A stretch of DNA of 64,000 nucleotides from Aeromicrobium erythreum (GCF_001509405.1 NZ_CP011502.1:2666001-2730000), one strand, 5' to 3'; shown: positions 1 to 11,159, counted from the first letter of the stretch. Program-made: numbers and translations. The notes: a model not told the origin generated them from the letters alone.

Positions 1-812
1 GCCTCGCCGATGCCCTGGACGGCCGACCGCAGCGCCTTCTCGTCGACGTCGAGCACGGGGGCGCGGTTGCGGCTGCCGACCACGAGCGCGACCATGTCGC
101 GTGGGTCCCAGCTGCGCGCACCGCCTGCGGAGTCGACGGAGGCGTCGACGTCGAGCGCGAGACCGGCGTCGGACGGCGTGACCTCGAAGCGCTCGTCGCC
201 GTGGACCAGGACGACCGGGTCGTCCTGCTTCGGGCCCAGCTCCTTCTCCAGCGTCGAGCGTGCGCCGGCGGGCGACATGCCGCCGACGTCGACGCCGCCG
301 ATGGTGGTGCCGGCGGCGAGCCGGCTGCCGGTGAGCAGGTAGCCACCGACGTAGAGACCGCCCAGCAGGACGACGACGGCGACGAGCGCCCAGCGTCCCC
401 AGTGCCGCCCGGATCCCTCGTCGCCCGGGTAGCCGGCGTCGCCGTCGCCGGTCGGGGGCTCGTCGGACCAGCCGTCGGGGTCCACCGCGTGCGGCGGGGG
501 TGCCGCCGCGAGCGATGCGTCGTCCTGCGTAGCGTCGTCGACGTCCTCGAAGGCCTCGGCCGGCGCTGACGACTCGGCGACCTCCGCCTCGTCCTCGGTC
601 CACTCGCCCTCGGACCCCTCGTCCCCGGACCGCTCGCCCCCAGCCCGGGGGGCGTCGTGGTCGGCGAGCGACCAGCTCTGGGTCGGGGCGTCGTCGAGGT
701 CGAGCTCGTCGGACTCGACCACCGGCTCGACATCGGCGTCGGAGACGGTCTCGTCGAGGTGTCCCTCGTCGGTACCCTCCACGTCGGGCGACTCCGGTCG
801 CTCGTCGTTCAT
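1..812 (-). CDS. VanW/YoaR-type membrane-anchored wall protein, 3' end outside window
   Basis: Reads leftwards from ATG at 812, preceded by an AGGGAG ribosome site, and runs off the window start with about 270 codons present. The first 150 or so residues are extremely acidic, low-complexity and rich in Asp, Glu and Ser, and are presumably cytoplasmic. One transmembrane helix follows (ALVAVVVLLGGLYVGGYLL). Outside it begins a repeat typical of the peptidoglycan-binding-4 fold (TTIGGVDVGGMSPAGA), which precedes VanW or L,D-transpeptidase domains in actinomycete wall proteins. Whether the missing C-terminus is VanW or YkuD cannot be seen. The role in the cell envelope is inference. Confidence 0.65.
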   Translation of the reverse strand, partial: MNDERPESPDVEGTDEGHLDETVSDADVEPVVESDELDLDDAPTQSWSLADHDAPRAGGERSGDEGSEGEWTEDEAEVAESSAPAEAFEDVDDATQDDASLAAAPPPHAVDPDGWSDEPPTGDGDAGYPGDEGSGRHWGRWALVAVVVLLGGLYVGGYLLTGSRLAAGTTIGGVDVGGMSPAGARSTLEKELGPKQDDPVVLVHGDERFEVTPSDAGLALDVDASVDSAGGARSWDPRDMVALVVGSRNRAPVLDVDEKALRSAVQGIGE

Positions 813-972
813 GCCTGGCTCCCTCGGGTGGTCGGCTCTGCGGCGACGATCGCGCGATCGTGCCCCGTGCGACCGGTAGTACAACAGAGGATCGACCCCT
901 GCGTCACGCCCGTCGGCGCTGGTCGCATTCCTCCCATGATGACGGAGCGACCCCGGCGGCCCCGCACCGCGC

Positions 973-1326
973 TCACCTGGCGAGGCGAGGCGCGACCACG
1001 ACCGCGGCTGCGCAGAGCCCCAGTCCGCCGATCGTGAAGGTCCACCCCAGGGTGTCCGAGGCCACCAGGTAGGAGCCCGTCGACTGCACCTGCTGGAGCA
1101 GCAGGACGAGGGTCCAGCCGAAGCCGAACCACGCCGCACCGACCCGCACCAGGCCGTCGCACGCGACGGCCGTGGCCAGCGTGGCCACGAGCGCGAGCAC
1201 GAGCCCCCACGGGACGTCGAGGCCGCCCACGTCCACCGTCATGCGGTGCACGACGGCACCGAGCGCACCGACCCACGCGCCCAGCAGCAGCACGCCGGCG
1301 CGGGCGAGGACCGCCCGCACGCTCAC
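973..1326 (-). CDS. small integral membrane protein downstream of mshB (DUF6113-like)
   Basis: A 117-residue, very hydrophobic protein with about four membrane helices. Its GTG start at 1326 overlaps the mshB stop in a GTGA, so it is translationally coupled to mshB. Small membrane proteins in this position after mshB are common in actinomycetes and are annotated DUF6113; that family name is from memory. No catalytic motif is visible. A link to mycothiol physiology rests only on the coupling. Confidence 0.7.
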   Translation of the reverse strand: MSVRAVLARAGVLLLGAWVGALGAVVHRMTVDVGGLDVPWGLVLALVATLATAVACDGLVRVGAAWFGFGWTLVLLLQQVQSTGSYLVASDTLGWTFTIGGLGLCAAAVVVAPRLAR

Positions 1327-2237
1327 ACGCCCGTGCCGGCGAAGAGGTCGTCCTCGAACGACGTGCCGGGCACGGGTGCCGCGACACCCTTGACCAGGCG
1401 GTAGTGCTCGGTGCCCCACGCGCGGAACGCCACGTCGTTGGAGAGGGCGAAGAACGGCCCGTCGACCGAGATCTGCGTGGCGTGGGCACGCATGGCGTCG
1501 AGCTTCGCGTCGACCCACGGGCTGCCGTCGATCTCGGCGTCGAGGTCGTCGTCGTCGATGGCGAAGGGTGGCAGGTGGTCGGGGTCGAGCCCCTCCATGA
1601 ACTGCAGGTCGCCGGCCTCGCGGATCTCCTTGATGCCCTCGCGCATCGCCCGGGCCGACATCGCCGTCCAGTAGACCTTGGCGACGTCCCACGCGTCGCC
1701 GAGGTCGTGGCGGTAGGAGCGGGCCGCGGCGAGCGCGACGGCGTAGTGCGCGACGCGGTGCGCCTGCACGTGGTCGGGGTGGCCGTAGTTGCCGAAGTCG
1801 TCGTAGGTCACCAGCACCTGGGGACGGACCTCGCGGATCACGGCGACCAGCTCGTTCGTCGCCTCGAGCAGGTCGGCGTGCCAGAAGGCGTTCTCGTGGA
1901 TGTCGTCGGCGGCCGTGGCGTTGCCGTCGTCGCCCCACTTCATGCCGGAGTCGCGGAACCGGCCGTCGCCGCCGAGCCGCCGGAAGTCCGTGACGCCCAG
2001 CAGCCGCATCGCCTCGGTCAGCTCGGTGAGCCGGTGCTCGCCGAGCGCGTCGTCGCGGTCGGCGGCCAGGTGCTCGAGCTCGGGCACGAGGATCTCGCCC
2101 ATCTCGCCCAGCGTGCAGGTGACCAGCGTGACGTGCGCGCCCTCGCTCACGTACTTCGCCATCGTGGCGCCGTTGTTGATGGTCTCGTCGTCGGGATGGG
2201 CGTGGACGAGCAGGAGACGACGGTCGGGCAGGGCCAT
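1323..2237 (-). CDS. mshB: N-acetyl-1-D-myo-inositol-2-amino-2-deoxy-alpha-D-glucopyranoside deacetylase (MshB)
   Basis: Zinc deacetylase of mycothiol synthesis: it removes acetate from GlcNAc-Ins to give GlcN-Ins, which MshC then ligates to cysteine. The 304-residue length fits the family. The LmbE-fold metal site is visible: HAHPDDE at residues 12-18 (H14 and D17 as zinc ligands, D16 as catalytic base), with the later HPDHVQAHR supplying the third histidine. A TACGCT hexamer ends six bases before the ATG, which supports a leaderless transcript from this start. It is divergent from the S9 peptidase and coupled to the downstream membrane protein. The paralogue mca lies at 54.6 kb. Confidence 0.93.
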   Translation of the reverse strand: MALPDRRLLLVHAHPDDETINNGATMAKYVSEGAHVTLVTCTLGEMGEILVPELEHLAADRDDALGEHRLTELTEAMRLLGVTDFRRLGGDGRFRDSGMKWGDDGNATAADDIHENAFWHADLLEATNELVAVIREVRPQVLVTYDDFGNYGHPDHVQAHRVAHYAVALAAARSYRHDLGDAWDVAKVYWTAMSARAMREGIKEIREAGDLQFMEGLDPDHLPPFAIDDDDLDAEIDGSPWVDAKLDAMRAHATQISVDGPFFALSNDVAFRAWGTEHYRLVKGVAAPVPGTSFEDDLFAGTGV

Positions 2238-2243
2238 GGGGCC

Positions 2244-2249
2244 AGCGTA
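2244..2249 (-). promoter_or_regulatory. -10 TACGCT of mshB (leaderless)
   Basis: TACGCT ends six bases before the mshB ATG, so transcription should begin at or within a base or two of the start codon. Confidence 0.5.
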
Positions 2250-2330
2250 TCGGCGGGCCGGGCACCCGACGGTCGGGCGAGGCGAGCGGGTGATGCCGGC
2301 CCCCGACGGTCCGGATGATGGGATGGGCGC

Positions 2331-4445
2331 ATGAGCGTCTCCTACCCTCGCCTCGCCGCCCGCACCGCCCGGTTCACCCTCGGCATCCCGCGCGACCTCA
2401 CCGTCTCGCCGGACGGTTCGACCGTGTGGTTCGTGCGCACCGCCGACGGCGTCTCGCGCACCGGTGCGCTGTGGGCGCACGACGTCGCGACGGGCGAGGA
2501 GCGCGTGCTCGTCGACCCCGCGGCGCTGCTGGCCGACGGCGAGCAGCTGTCGGCGGCGGAGCGGGCCCGGCGGGAGCGCTCGCGCGAGCAGGGTGCGGGC
2601 GTCGTCGGGTACGCGACCGACACGGCGGGACGCTGGGCGTCGTTCGCGCTCTCGGGTCGCGCCTGGGCGGTCGAGCTGGCGTCCGGCGAGGTGCACGAGC
2701 TGCCGACTGTCGACGGCGTGATCGACCCGCGGGTCGACCCGACCGGTCGACGCGTGGCCTACGCGGCCGACGGAGCACTGCGCGTCGTCGACCTGCCGGG
2801 AGGCGCGTCGAGCACCGAGCCGGCCGACACGGCCCTGGCCACGCCGGACACCCCGACGCAGGTGTGGGGGCAGGCCGAGTTCATCGCCGCCGAGGAGATG
2901 GGCCGCTTCCGCGGGTTCTGGTGGGCGCCGGACGGCGAGTCGCTGCTCGTCGAGCGGTACGACGACGCCCCGGTCGCGACCTGGCACGTGGCCGACCCCG
3001 AGCACCCCGACCGCGCGCCGGTCGAGCAGCGCTACCCGGCCGCCGGCACCGCCAACAGCGACGTCACCCTCTGGCACGTCACGCTCGACGGTCAGCGCAC
3101 GGAGGTCGGATGGGACCACGAGCGGTTCGAGTACCTGGCCTCGGTCACCTGGACCGAGCACGGCGCACCCGTGCTGCAGGTCCTCACCCGCGACCAGCGC
3201 ACCGCGGGGGTGCTCGCGGTCGACATCGCCGACGGCTCGACGCGCACCCTCCGCACCCTCACCGACGAGGCGTGGGTCGAGGTGCTGAGCGCGCCGCGGT
3301 ACGCGGCCGGTGGCCGGCTGGTCTCCGTCGAGGACGTGACAGGGGCGCCGGGGGAGGAGGCGCGCCAGGTCGTCGTCGACGGGACCCCGGTCGGCCCGCG
3401 GGGCTGGCAGGTGCGCGGCATCGTCAGCACCCACCCCGACGCCGTCGTCGTGACCGCGTCGCAGGAGCCCACCGAGGTGCAGGTCGTGCGCGTCGGCCTC
3501 GACGGCTCCGTCGAGCCGCTGACGTCGGGCCAGGCCGTGCACGGGGCCGCGGTCGGCGGTGGCACCACGGTGGTGAGCCGGTCGGCGCTCGACACGGTGG
3601 GCACGACGTTCACGGTGCACCGCGACGGCTCCGACGCCGTGTCGCAGCTGCGCGTCGTGGCCGAGCCCGCTCCCTTCGACCCCGCGGTGACGATGGTGTC
3701 GGTCGGCGCCCGGCAGCTGCGCGCCGCCGTCCTGTTCCCGCGCGACCACGTGCCGGGGTCGCGTCGCCTGCCCGTCCTCATGGACCCCTACGGCGGACCG
3801 CACGCCCAGCGCGTGCTCGCGTCGGCCCGTATGTTCCTCGAGGCCCAGTGGCTGGCCGACCAGGGCTTCTGCGTCGTCGTCGCCGACGGTCGCGGCACGC
3901 CCGGGCGCGGCAAGGCGTGGGAGCGCGAGGTGCTCGACTCCTTCGCCACGGTGACGCTCGACGACCAGGTCGACGCCCTCGCCGGCGTCGCCGAGCGCTG
4001 GCCCGACGACGTCGACACCTCGCGCGTGGGCATCACGGGCTGGTCGTACGGCGGCTACCTGTCGGCGCTCGCGGTGCTCGCCCGGCCCGACGTGTTCCAC
4101 GCGGCCGTCGCCGGCGCGCCCGTGACCGAGTGGCGGCTCTACGACACCTGCTACACCGAGCGCTACCTGGGCCACCCCGACGAGCAGCCCGACGTCTACG
4201 ACCGCAACTCGCTGATGCCCCTCGCCGAGCGGCTCGAGCGACCGCTCATGCTCATCCACGGGCTGGCCGACGACAACGTGGTCGCCGCGCACACCCTGCG
4301 GCTCTCCTCGGCGCTGCTCGCCGCAGGTCGGGCGCACACGGTGCTGCCGCTGTCGGGCGTCACCCACATGACCCCGCAGGAGGTCGTCGCGGAGAACCTC
4401 AAGCTGCTCCAGGTCGACTTCCTGCGCACCCACCTCGACGCCTGA
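2331..4445 (+). CDS. S9 family prolyl oligopeptidase / dipeptidyl-peptidase IV-like
   Basis: A 704-residue serine peptidase. The N-terminal two thirds resemble the DPP-IV beta-propeller, and the C-terminal third is the alpha/beta-hydrolase catalytic domain. The triad can be read as S572 in GWSYGGY, D647 or D648 in GLADDN, and H679 in [20 protein letters not shown] before the nucleophile is typical of the family. No signal peptide is seen, so it is probably cytoplasmic and cleaves X-Pro or acyl dipeptides from peptides; exact specificity is unknown. It is divergent from mshB with about 93 bp between the starts. Confidence 0.9.
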   Translation: MSVSYPRLAARTARFTLGIPRDLTVSPDGSTVWFVRTADGVSRTGALWAHDVATGEERVLVDPAALLADGEQLSAAERARRERSREQGAGVVGYATDTAGRWASFALSGRAWAVELASGEVHELPTVDGVIDPRVDPTGRRVAYAADGALRVVDLPGGASSTEPADTALATPDTPTQVWGQAEFIAAEEMGRFRGFWWAPDGESLLVERYDDAPVATWHVADPEHPDRAPVEQRYPAAGTANSDVTLWHVTLDGQRTEVGWDHERFEYLASVTWTEHGAPVLQVLTRDQRTAGVLAVDIADGSTRTLRTLTDEAWVEVLSAPRYAAGGRLVSVEDVTGAPGEEARQVVVDGTPVGPRGWQVRGIVSTHPDAVVVTASQEPTEVQVVRVGLDGSVEPLTSGQAVHGAAVGGGTTVVSRSALDTVGTTFTVHRDGSDAVSQLRVVAEPAPFDPAVTMVSVGARQLRAAVLFPRDHVPGSRRLPVLMDPYGGPHAQRVLASARMFLEAQWLADQGFCVVVADGRGTPGRGKAWEREVLDSFATVTLDDQVDALAGVAERWPDDVDTSRVGITGWSYGGYLSALAVLARPDVFHAAVAGAPVTEWRLYDTCYTERYLGHPDEQPDVYDRNSLMPLAERLERPLMLIHGLADDNVVAAHTLRLSSALLAAGRAHTVLPLSGVTHMTPQEVVAENLKLLQVDFLRTHLDA

Positions 4446-4518
4446 CGCGTCCTGCGGACCTGATGACGGTCCTCGCCGCGGTGATCGTCAGAAGGTCCAC
4501 AGAACGCAAGGGCCGGTC

Positions 4519-4803
4519 CTACTGCTCGCGCTTGAGGCGCTTGGGAGCGGTGGGGAGGTCGGGGACCGCGGGCGGGGCGGTGTCGGCGCGACGCGGGTCG
4601 CCCGGGAGCCAGCCGCCGTACACGTCGACCATGTCGACCACGCGCTCGTCGAACGGCTCCACGACGACCGCCCAGGCGCGGTCCTCGGAGTCGTCCTCGC
4701 CCGCGAAGCCCTCGGCCCGGGCGGTCACCGTGTAGCCCTCGGCCTCGAGGGCCTTCACGAGCTCCGCGGCGTCGTCGCGCTCGTCGAACCAGATCTCGTC
4801 CAT
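4519..4803 (-). CDS. RraB-like small acidic protein
   Basis: A 94-residue acidic protein with the beta-alpha layout DDAAELVKALEAEGYTVTAR followed by a conserved aromatic, resembling the RraB / RNase E inhibitor fold. In enterobacteria RraB binds RNase E. Here only the fold-level resemblance is seen, and the function is uncertain. The start is supported by TACGAT ending eight bases upstream. It converges on the S9 peptidase gene. Confidence 0.6.
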   Translation of the reverse strand: MDEIWFDERDDAAELVKALEAEGYTVTARAEGFAGEDDSEDRAWAVVVEPFDERVVDMVDVYGGWLPGDPRRADTAPPAVPDLPTAPKRLKREQ

Positions 4804-4811
4804 GGCCCCCG

Positions 4812-4817
4812 ATCGTA
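4812..4817 (-). promoter_or_regulatory. -10 TACGAT of the RraB-like gene (leaderless)
   Basis: TACGAT eight bases before the ATG at 4803. Confidence 0.4.
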
Positions 4818-4827
4818 GGACGTCGGG

Positions 4828-5262
4828 TCAGCCCTCGTGCAGGGCGAAGTCGTCGAAGTCGAAGCCGGGCGAGACCACGCAGCTCACCAGCGCCTCCTGC
4901 TCGCCCGGAAGCGTCCGCTGCCAGACGCCCGCCGGCACGAGCAGCTGCGACACCTGCGTGGCGCCGACCCCGACCACATGCCGCTCGACGGCCTCCGGCA
5001 CGGCTCCGGAGCCGCCCAGCTCTAGGGCGACCTCGCCCGTGTGGGCCAGCCACAGCTCGTCCGACGCGACCCGGTGCCAGGCGGAGGAGTCGCCGGCCGG
5101 CAGGAGGAACCAGATCAGGGTCGCGGTGGGTCTCACGCGACCGTCGGGCAGCGTCACGTCGACCGGCGAGCGCCACGTCTGGCGGTACCACCCGCCCTCC
5201 GGGTGCGGCTCCAGCGCGAGGCGGGCGGCAGTGCTGGGGACGTCGGAGGCCTTGGCGGTCAT
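4828..5262 (-). CDS. cupin family protein (DUF985 type)
   Basis: A 144-residue single-domain cupin. LEPHPEGGWYRQTWRS near the N-terminus and SAWHRVASDELWLAHTGE in the barrel are hallmarks of the DUF985/cupin-5 family. The substrate is unknown; related proteins are suggested sugar-binding or isomerase-like enzymes. ATG at 5262 is preferred over an in-frame upstream start because TACCGT ends six bases before it. Confidence 0.85.
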   Translation of the reverse strand: MTAKASDVPSTAARLALEPHPEGGWYRQTWRSPVDVTLPDGRVRPTATLIWFLLPAGDSSAWHRVASDELWLAHTGEVALELGGSGAVPEAVERHVVGVGATQVSQLLVPAGVWQRTLPGEQEALVSCVVSPGFDFDDFALHEG

Positions 5263-5268
5263 GGCTGC

Positions 5269-5274
5269 ACGGTA
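5269..5274 (-). promoter_or_regulatory. -10 TACCGT of the cupin gene (leaderless)
   Basis: TACCGT six bases before the ATG at 5262; it decides this start over an upstream in-frame codon. Confidence 0.5.
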
Positions 5275-5486
5275 GTAGCCTGGAGGTCCCCTACCCGCGA
5301 GGTGATCCGCCACCGTGAAGCTCTGAGGTCCGAGCCCAGCGCACGTCCTTCGACGTCAGCGCGTCTCGTCGACCTCCTTCACGGCAGCACCCGGTCCCTG
5401 CGAGGACCTTCCGTCGTGACCTCCTGACGACGCGCGCCCGCGCGGCTCACGCAGCCCCGCCCGCCCGCGATCTCCCCGGAGGCCCC

Positions 5487-7091
<1,605 letters not shown>

Positions 7092-7101
7092 CACTGGACC
7101 C

Positions 7102-7848
7102 GTGGACCCCGACGGACCTGCCCTGCACGGACCCCGGCTCATGCGACAGACGTGGGCGGACATCGCCTTCGTCCACTGGGCCGTCGACCCCGACGTCGTC
7201 GCGCCGTTCATGCCGGCAGGGGTCCGGCCCGACGTGCTCGACGGTCGGTCGTACGTGGGCCTGATCCCGTTCCGGATGCAGCACGCGGGCTTCGGGCGCG
7301 GGCCGGCGGTCCCGTGGCTGGGCACGTTCCACGAGACGAACGTGCGTCTGTACTCGGTGGACGACACCGGACGTCACGGCGTCGTGTTCCTGTCGCTGGA
7401 GTCGGCCCGGCTCGTCGTGTCGGCACTCGCCCGGCTCGTCTTCGGCACGCCGTACACCTGGGCGCGGATGCGGGTCGAGGAGCACGACGGTGTGCACCGC
7501 TACACGACGTCGCGACGCTGGCCCGGACCACGGGGCGCGGGCGGTCGGATCGAGGTGCGGCCCGGCGAACGCCTGGAGGAGCCGAGCGAGCTCGAGCACT
7601 TCGTCACGGCTCGCTTCGGGCTGCACACCCGGGTGCTCGGACGCACGTGGTGGGTGCCGAACACGCACACCGCCTGGCCGCTGCACCGCGCCGAGCTGAC
7701 CTCGCTCGACGACACGCTGCTGGAGGCCGCCGGCTTCCCCGGCCTGGCAGGCACGGCGCCGGCGTCGGTGCTGTGGTCGCCCGGCACGTTCACGACGTTC
7801 GGGCTCCCGCGCCGTGGCGTGCCGGCGCGGGCAGCAGCCGCCGGGTGA
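7102..7848 (+). CDS. YqjF family protein (DUF2071)
   Basis: A 248-residue protein with the DUF2071 layout: WADIAFVHWAVDPDVVAPFMP near the start and RSYVGLIPFRM following. Members are soluble proteins related to the acetoacetate decarboxylase fold; no biochemical role is established. GTG at 7102 is supported by GACACT ending six bases before it; ATG at 7141 is the alternative. The 3' end overlaps the convergent symporter gene by 59 bases. Confidence 0.8.
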   Translation: MDPDGPALHGPRLMRQTWADIAFVHWAVDPDVVAPFMPAGVRPDVLDGRSYVGLIPFRMQHAGFGRGPAVPWLGTFHETNVRLYSVDDTGRHGVVFLSLESARLVVSALARLVFGTPYTWARMRVEEHDGVHRYTTSRRWPGPRGAGGRIEVRPGERLEEPSELEHFVTARFGLHTRVLGRTWWVPNTHTAWPLHRAELTSLDDTLLEAAGFPGLAGTAPASVLWSPGTFTTFGLPRRGVPARAAAAG

Positions 7849-8680
7849 GCAGCACGCCCCACAGCGCCGCGAGCGGGAACATCAGCACGCCGTAGACCGC
7901 GCCGGGCACCGAGATCGCCGTCTCGCCGAGCACCTCGACCGCGACGTAGATGGCCAGCGTCGCGTTGTGCACGCCGATCTCGAACGAGCTGGCCACCGCC
8001 TGCGCCGGGCCGAGCCCGACGAGGCGGGGCACCGCGAACCCGACCACGAGGCTCACCACGCAGAACAGCGCGGCGGGGAGCCCGACCTGGCGCAGGTAGT
8101 CGCCCGCGTCGGAGCCGGTGCTCGCGAGGATCCCGAGGACGAGCACGAGCAGGATGACGGCCGACGCGGTGCGCACCGGACGGTCGGCACGGGCCGCGAG
8201 CTCCGGCCGTCGGCGCCGCACCAGCATGCCGAGCAGCACGGGCGCCAGGACGACCACGAAGACCTCGAACACCTTCCGGAACTGCAGCGAGACCTCGTCG
8301 TCGAGACCGTAGTGCGCGATCGCGAGGTTGGTGATCAGCGGGAGCGTGCCGATCGCGACGACGGAGTTGATCGCCGTCAGCGACACGTTGAGCGCGACGT
8401 CGCCCCGGAAGAGGTGGCTGTAGAGGTTCGCCGACGTCCCGCCGGGCGACGCCGCCAGCAGCAGCATGCCCACGGCGAGCAGGGGGTCGAGGTCGAAGGC
8501 GGTGACGAGGCCGAAGCAGAGCAGCGGCAGGAGGAGCAGCTGGCACGCCAGCGCGACCACCACCGCCTTCGCGTGGCGCCCGACCCGACGGAAGTCCTCG
8601 GGCGTGAGCGAGAGGCCGAGCCCCAGCATGATGATGCCGAGGGCGACGGGTAGGCCGACCGTGGAGAGTGCGGAGTCCAT
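7790..8680 (-). CDS. bile acid:sodium symporter family (BASS/ArsB-like) permease
   Basis: A 296-residue protein with eight to ten hydrophobic helices. GMLLLAASPGGTSANLYSHLF and SFEIGVHNATLAIYVAVEVLG match the two conserved crossover segments of the BASS superfamily. It likely moves an organic anion with sodium; the substrate is unknown. TAGGGT lies five bases before the ATG. The C-terminus overlaps the convergent YqjF gene. Confidence 0.85.
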   Translation of the reverse strand: MDSALSTVGLPVALGIIMLGLGLSLTPEDFRRVGRHAKAVVVALACQLLLLPLLCFGLVTAFDLDPLLAVGMLLLAASPGGTSANLYSHLFRGDVALNVSLTAINSVVAIGTLPLITNLAIAHYGLDDEVSLQFRKVFEVFVVVLAPVLLGMLVRRRRPELAARADRPVRTASAVILLVLVLGILASTGSDAGDYLRQVGLPAALFCVVSLVVGFAVPRLVGLGPAQAVASSFEIGVHNATLAIYVAVEVLGETAISVPGAVYGVLMFPLAALWGVLLTRRLLPAPARHGAGARTS

Positions 8681-8685
8681 GCCTC

Positions 8686-8691
8686 ACCCTA
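8686..8691 (-). promoter_or_regulatory. -10 TAGGGT of the symporter gene (leaderless)
   Basis: TAGGGT five bases before the ATG at 8680. Confidence 0.45.
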
Positions 8692-8742
8692 GAGTGATGC
8701 ACGTCACTCTCCCACCCTCCGCGTCGCGTGCCGGGCGGACGG

Positions 8743-9534
8743 CTACGGCAGGGCGTCGAGGATGGCCGGGACGCGCTCCCGGAAGGCGGCGACGCGGTCG
8801 CGGGTGCGCTGCGGCTCGCCCACCTTCTGCAGGTTCGCGATGCCCGCGTCGCCGCGGGCGATGCCGGCCGCGATCCGCTCGCTCGCCGTCGTCATGCGCT
8901 CGACGACCGCGTCCAGCAACGTCATCGGACCCCACTCGCCGTAGGCCTCCACGACGAGGTCGAGACGGCGGGCGGTCTCCTCCACGCCGATGTCGCGGTA
9001 GAGCGGGACGCCCGTCCAGGCGAGGAACGCGAGGTCGTCGATGGCCCGCCCTGGCCCGGCCATGTCCCAGTCGATCATCGCCACGAAGTGGCCGCTCTGG
9101 ACGATCCAGTTGTAGGCGCCGGGGTCGTGGTGGCAGACGACCTGGTCGGGCGCGAGCGTCACCGGCTCCTCCCCCGTCCCCCGCCAGCGCAACGGCTCCT
9201 CGGGCCGGAAGCCCTCGACGACGTCGTGGTACCCGCGCAGCCAGGTGACCGCCTCGACGAGCACGGTGTCGAGCACGACCTCGTCGTCGACCGGCACGCC
9301 GCGACCCTCGACGTAGCTCAGGACCTCTCGGCCCTGGTCGTCGAGACCCTCGACCCTCGGCACGCCGCCGAGGCCCTCGTCGGCGAGGAAGGCGAGCAGG
9401 CGGTGCACGGCCGGCGTCCACGGACCCGTCGGCCTGCGGACCGTCCGGCCGATGCGCAGCGCGCCCCCGACCGCGCCCGGGAGGTGCTCGACGTCGGGGC
9501 CGTCGGCGTCTGGTGCGTCGTCCACGTGGGTCAT
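8743..9534 (-). CDS. aminoglycoside phosphotransferase (APH) family kinase
   Basis: A 263-residue kinase-like protein. The Brenner loop VVCHHDPGAYNWI carries the catalytic Asp and the metal-binding Asn, and MIDWDMAGPG is the DFG equivalent. It resembles APH/choline-kinase proteins of unknown substrate, so an antibiotic-resistance role should not be assumed. TAGCGT ends six bases before the start. It is divergent from the YibE/F gene with only 18 bp between the start codons. Confidence 0.82.
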   Translation of the reverse strand: MTHVDDAPDADGPDVEHLPGAVGGALRIGRTVRRPTGPWTPAVHRLLAFLADEGLGGVPRVEGLDDQGREVLSYVEGRGVPVDDEVVLDTVLVEAVTWLRGYHDVVEGFRPEEPLRWRGTGEEPVTLAPDQVVCHHDPGAYNWIVQSGHFVAMIDWDMAGPGRAIDDLAFLAWTGVPLYRDIGVEETARRLDLVVEAYGEWGPMTLLDAVVERMTTASERIAAGIARGDAGIANLQKVGEPQRTRDRVAAFRERVPAILDALP

Positions 9535-9540
9535 CGTGGC

Positions 9541-9546
9541 ACGCTA
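9541..9546 (-). promoter_or_regulatory. -10 TAGCGT of the APH-family gene (leaderless)
   Basis: TAGCGT six bases before the ATG at 9534, inside the 18-bp divergent gap to the YibE/F gene. Confidence 0.5.
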
Positions 9547-9552
9547 TCCCCC

Positions 9553-10791
9553 GTGGCTCACGGACACGCACACTCCCACGACGACCTCGACGTCGGACCG
9601 CCCCGTCAGGGCCTCGCCGCGACGCTCGCCGTCGTGGTCGGCGCCATCTCGGTGGCCGCGATCGTCGCGATGGTCGTGCTCTGGCCGTCGTCGTCGCAGG
9701 TGCCCAAGGCACCCAACCCCCTCAGCGGCGAGGGCGTGACCCTGCTCGACGGCACCGTCACCGCGGTCAAGCCGTTCGACTGCGGGTCCGGCGGCGTGGG
9801 GCCGGACAACCAGCCCACCGTCGACGGCGACTGCGCCAAGGTGACCGCCGAGACCGACGACGGCGACGCCACGTTCACCCTCGACTCCGCGCGCTACCAG
9901 GCCGGGATCGACACGGGCGACGAGATCGAGGTGCTGCGCATCGCACCCCAGGGCCAGCCGGCGACGTTCGAGTTCTACGACTTCCAGCGCACCTTCCCGC
10001 TGCAGGCGCTGGCGATCGCGTTCGCGGTCCTCGTGGTGGCCGTCGCGCGGTGGCGCGGCCTCTTCGCGCTCGTCGGCATCGGCGTCACGCTGGTCGCGCT
10101 GATGCAGTTCATCCTGCCCGCCCTGCTCGCGGGGAAGTCGGCCCTCCCGGTGGCCATCGTCGGCTCGACGGTGATCATGACGGTCGTGCTCTACCTGGCC
10201 CATGGCGTGAGCATCCGCACGACCAGCGCGCTCTTCGGCACCTACTTCGGCATCATCGGCACCGCGCTGATGGGGGCGCTCGCGACCGACTGGGCCAGCC
10301 TCACGGGCATCGGCTCCGAGGACGACCGCACGCTCGTGGCCACCGTGCCGACCCTCTCCATGTCCGGCGTCGTGGCCGCGACCATGGTGATCGCCGGGCT
10401 CGGCGTCCTGAACGACGTGACCGTCACCCAGGCGAGCGCGGTGTGGGAGATGCGGGCCCTGCAGCCCACCGCCCGCGCCCGGGAGCTGTTCATGTCGGCC
10501 ATGCGGATCGGCCGCGACCACATCGCCTCGAGCGTCTACACGCTCGTCTTCGCCTACGCCGGCTCGGCCATGACGGTGCTGCTGCTCATCTCCGCCTACT
10601 CGCGACCCCTCGGGGAGATGGCGACCACCGAGGAGCTCGGCCAGGAGATCGTCCGCACCCTCGTCGGCGCGATCGGGCTTGTCCTCGCCGTCCCGGTGAC
10701 CACGGCCATCGCCGTCGCCCTGGCCCCGCCTGCGGAGGACGAGCCGCTGACCCCGGCCCGACCCGCCGGCCGACGTCGCGCGACGTCGTGA
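9553..10791 (+). CDS. YibE/F-like polytopic membrane protein
   Basis: A 412-residue protein. The N-terminus is histidine-rich (AHGHAHSHDD), followed by one membrane helix, a periplasm-facing domain of about 110 residues with a Cys pair (FDCGSGG and DGDCAKV), then about seven helices including the conserved TLSMSGVVAATMVIAGLGVL and VTQASAVWEMR segments of the YibE/F family. The function of the family is unknown. The His cluster suggests metal handling, which is inference. GTG at 9553 is the first start after the divergent APH gene. Confidence 0.85.
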   Translation: MAHGHAHSHDDLDVGPPRQGLAATLAVVVGAISVAAIVAMVVLWPSSSQVPKAPNPLSGEGVTLLDGTVTAVKPFDCGSGGVGPDNQPTVDGDCAKVTAETDDGDATFTLDSARYQAGIDTGDEIEVLRIAPQGQPATFEFYDFQRTFPLQALAIAFAVLVVAVARWRGLFALVGIGVTLVALMQFILPALLAGKSALPVAIVGSTVIMTVVLYLAHGVSIRTTSALFGTYFGIIGTALMGALATDWASLTGIGSEDDRTLVATVPTLSMSGVVAATMVIAGLGVLNDVTVTQASAVWEMRALQPTARARELFMSAMRIGRDHIASSVYTLVFAYAGSAMTVLLLISAYSRPLGEMATTEELGQEIVRTLVGAIGLVLAVPVTTAIAVALAPPAEDEPLTPARPAGRRRATS

Positions 10792-10826
10792 CCGTCGGCA
10801 CGCCTGCCGCGGTCGCCGGCCCCGCG

Positions 10827-10832
10827 TAGGCT
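10827..10832 (+). promoter_or_regulatory. -10 TAGGCT of the DUF6191-like gene (leaderless)
   Basis: TAGGCT six bases before the ATG at 10839. Confidence 0.5.
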
Positions 10833-10838
10833 CGCGCC

Positions 10839-11159
10839 ATGGAGTGGGTCGGCGTCGTGCTGTTCGGGGTGGGCGTGCTGGTCGCGCTCGTCGTGGGGCT
10901 GTGGCTGTTCCAGCGCTCCCTCGACCAGCCCGGCGGTCGCGACGGTCTCGGCACCATGGGCAACGGCATGGGCGTCATGGACAACTTCTTCAGCCCGTCG
11001 CGCGCCGACGCCGCCGAGGAGCTCGAACGTCAGAAGCGTGCTGCCCACGTGATGCCCTCCCCCGACGAGGACGACGAGCTGCGGCACGGCCAGGTGCGGC
11101 GCAACCCCGACGGATCCCCTCGCTCGATCCGGCTCACCCGGCCGCCCGAGGACGACTGA
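10839..11159 (+). CDS. single-span membrane protein (DUF6191-like)
   Basis: A 106-residue protein with one N-terminal helix (residues 3-24), then a soluble tail with MDNFFSPSRADAAEELERQK and a charged C-terminus. I associate this layout with DUF6191, at family-name level only. The role is unknown. Confidence 0.65.
   Translation: MEWVGVVLFGVGVLVALVVGLWLFQRSLDQPGGRDGLGTMGNGMGVMDNFFSPSRADAAEELERQKRAAHVMPSPDEDDELRHGQVRRNPDGSPRSIRLTRPPEDD

Noticed and set aside
1323-4433. Long antisense frame over the S9 peptidase gene
   Set aside because: A shadow of high-GC codon bias; the + strand peptidase has complete motifs. Only its 3' part (mshB) is real.
8743-9534. Antibiotic resistance call for the phosphotransferase
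   Set aside because: Only generic APH-fold motifs; the family covers many small-molecule kinases.
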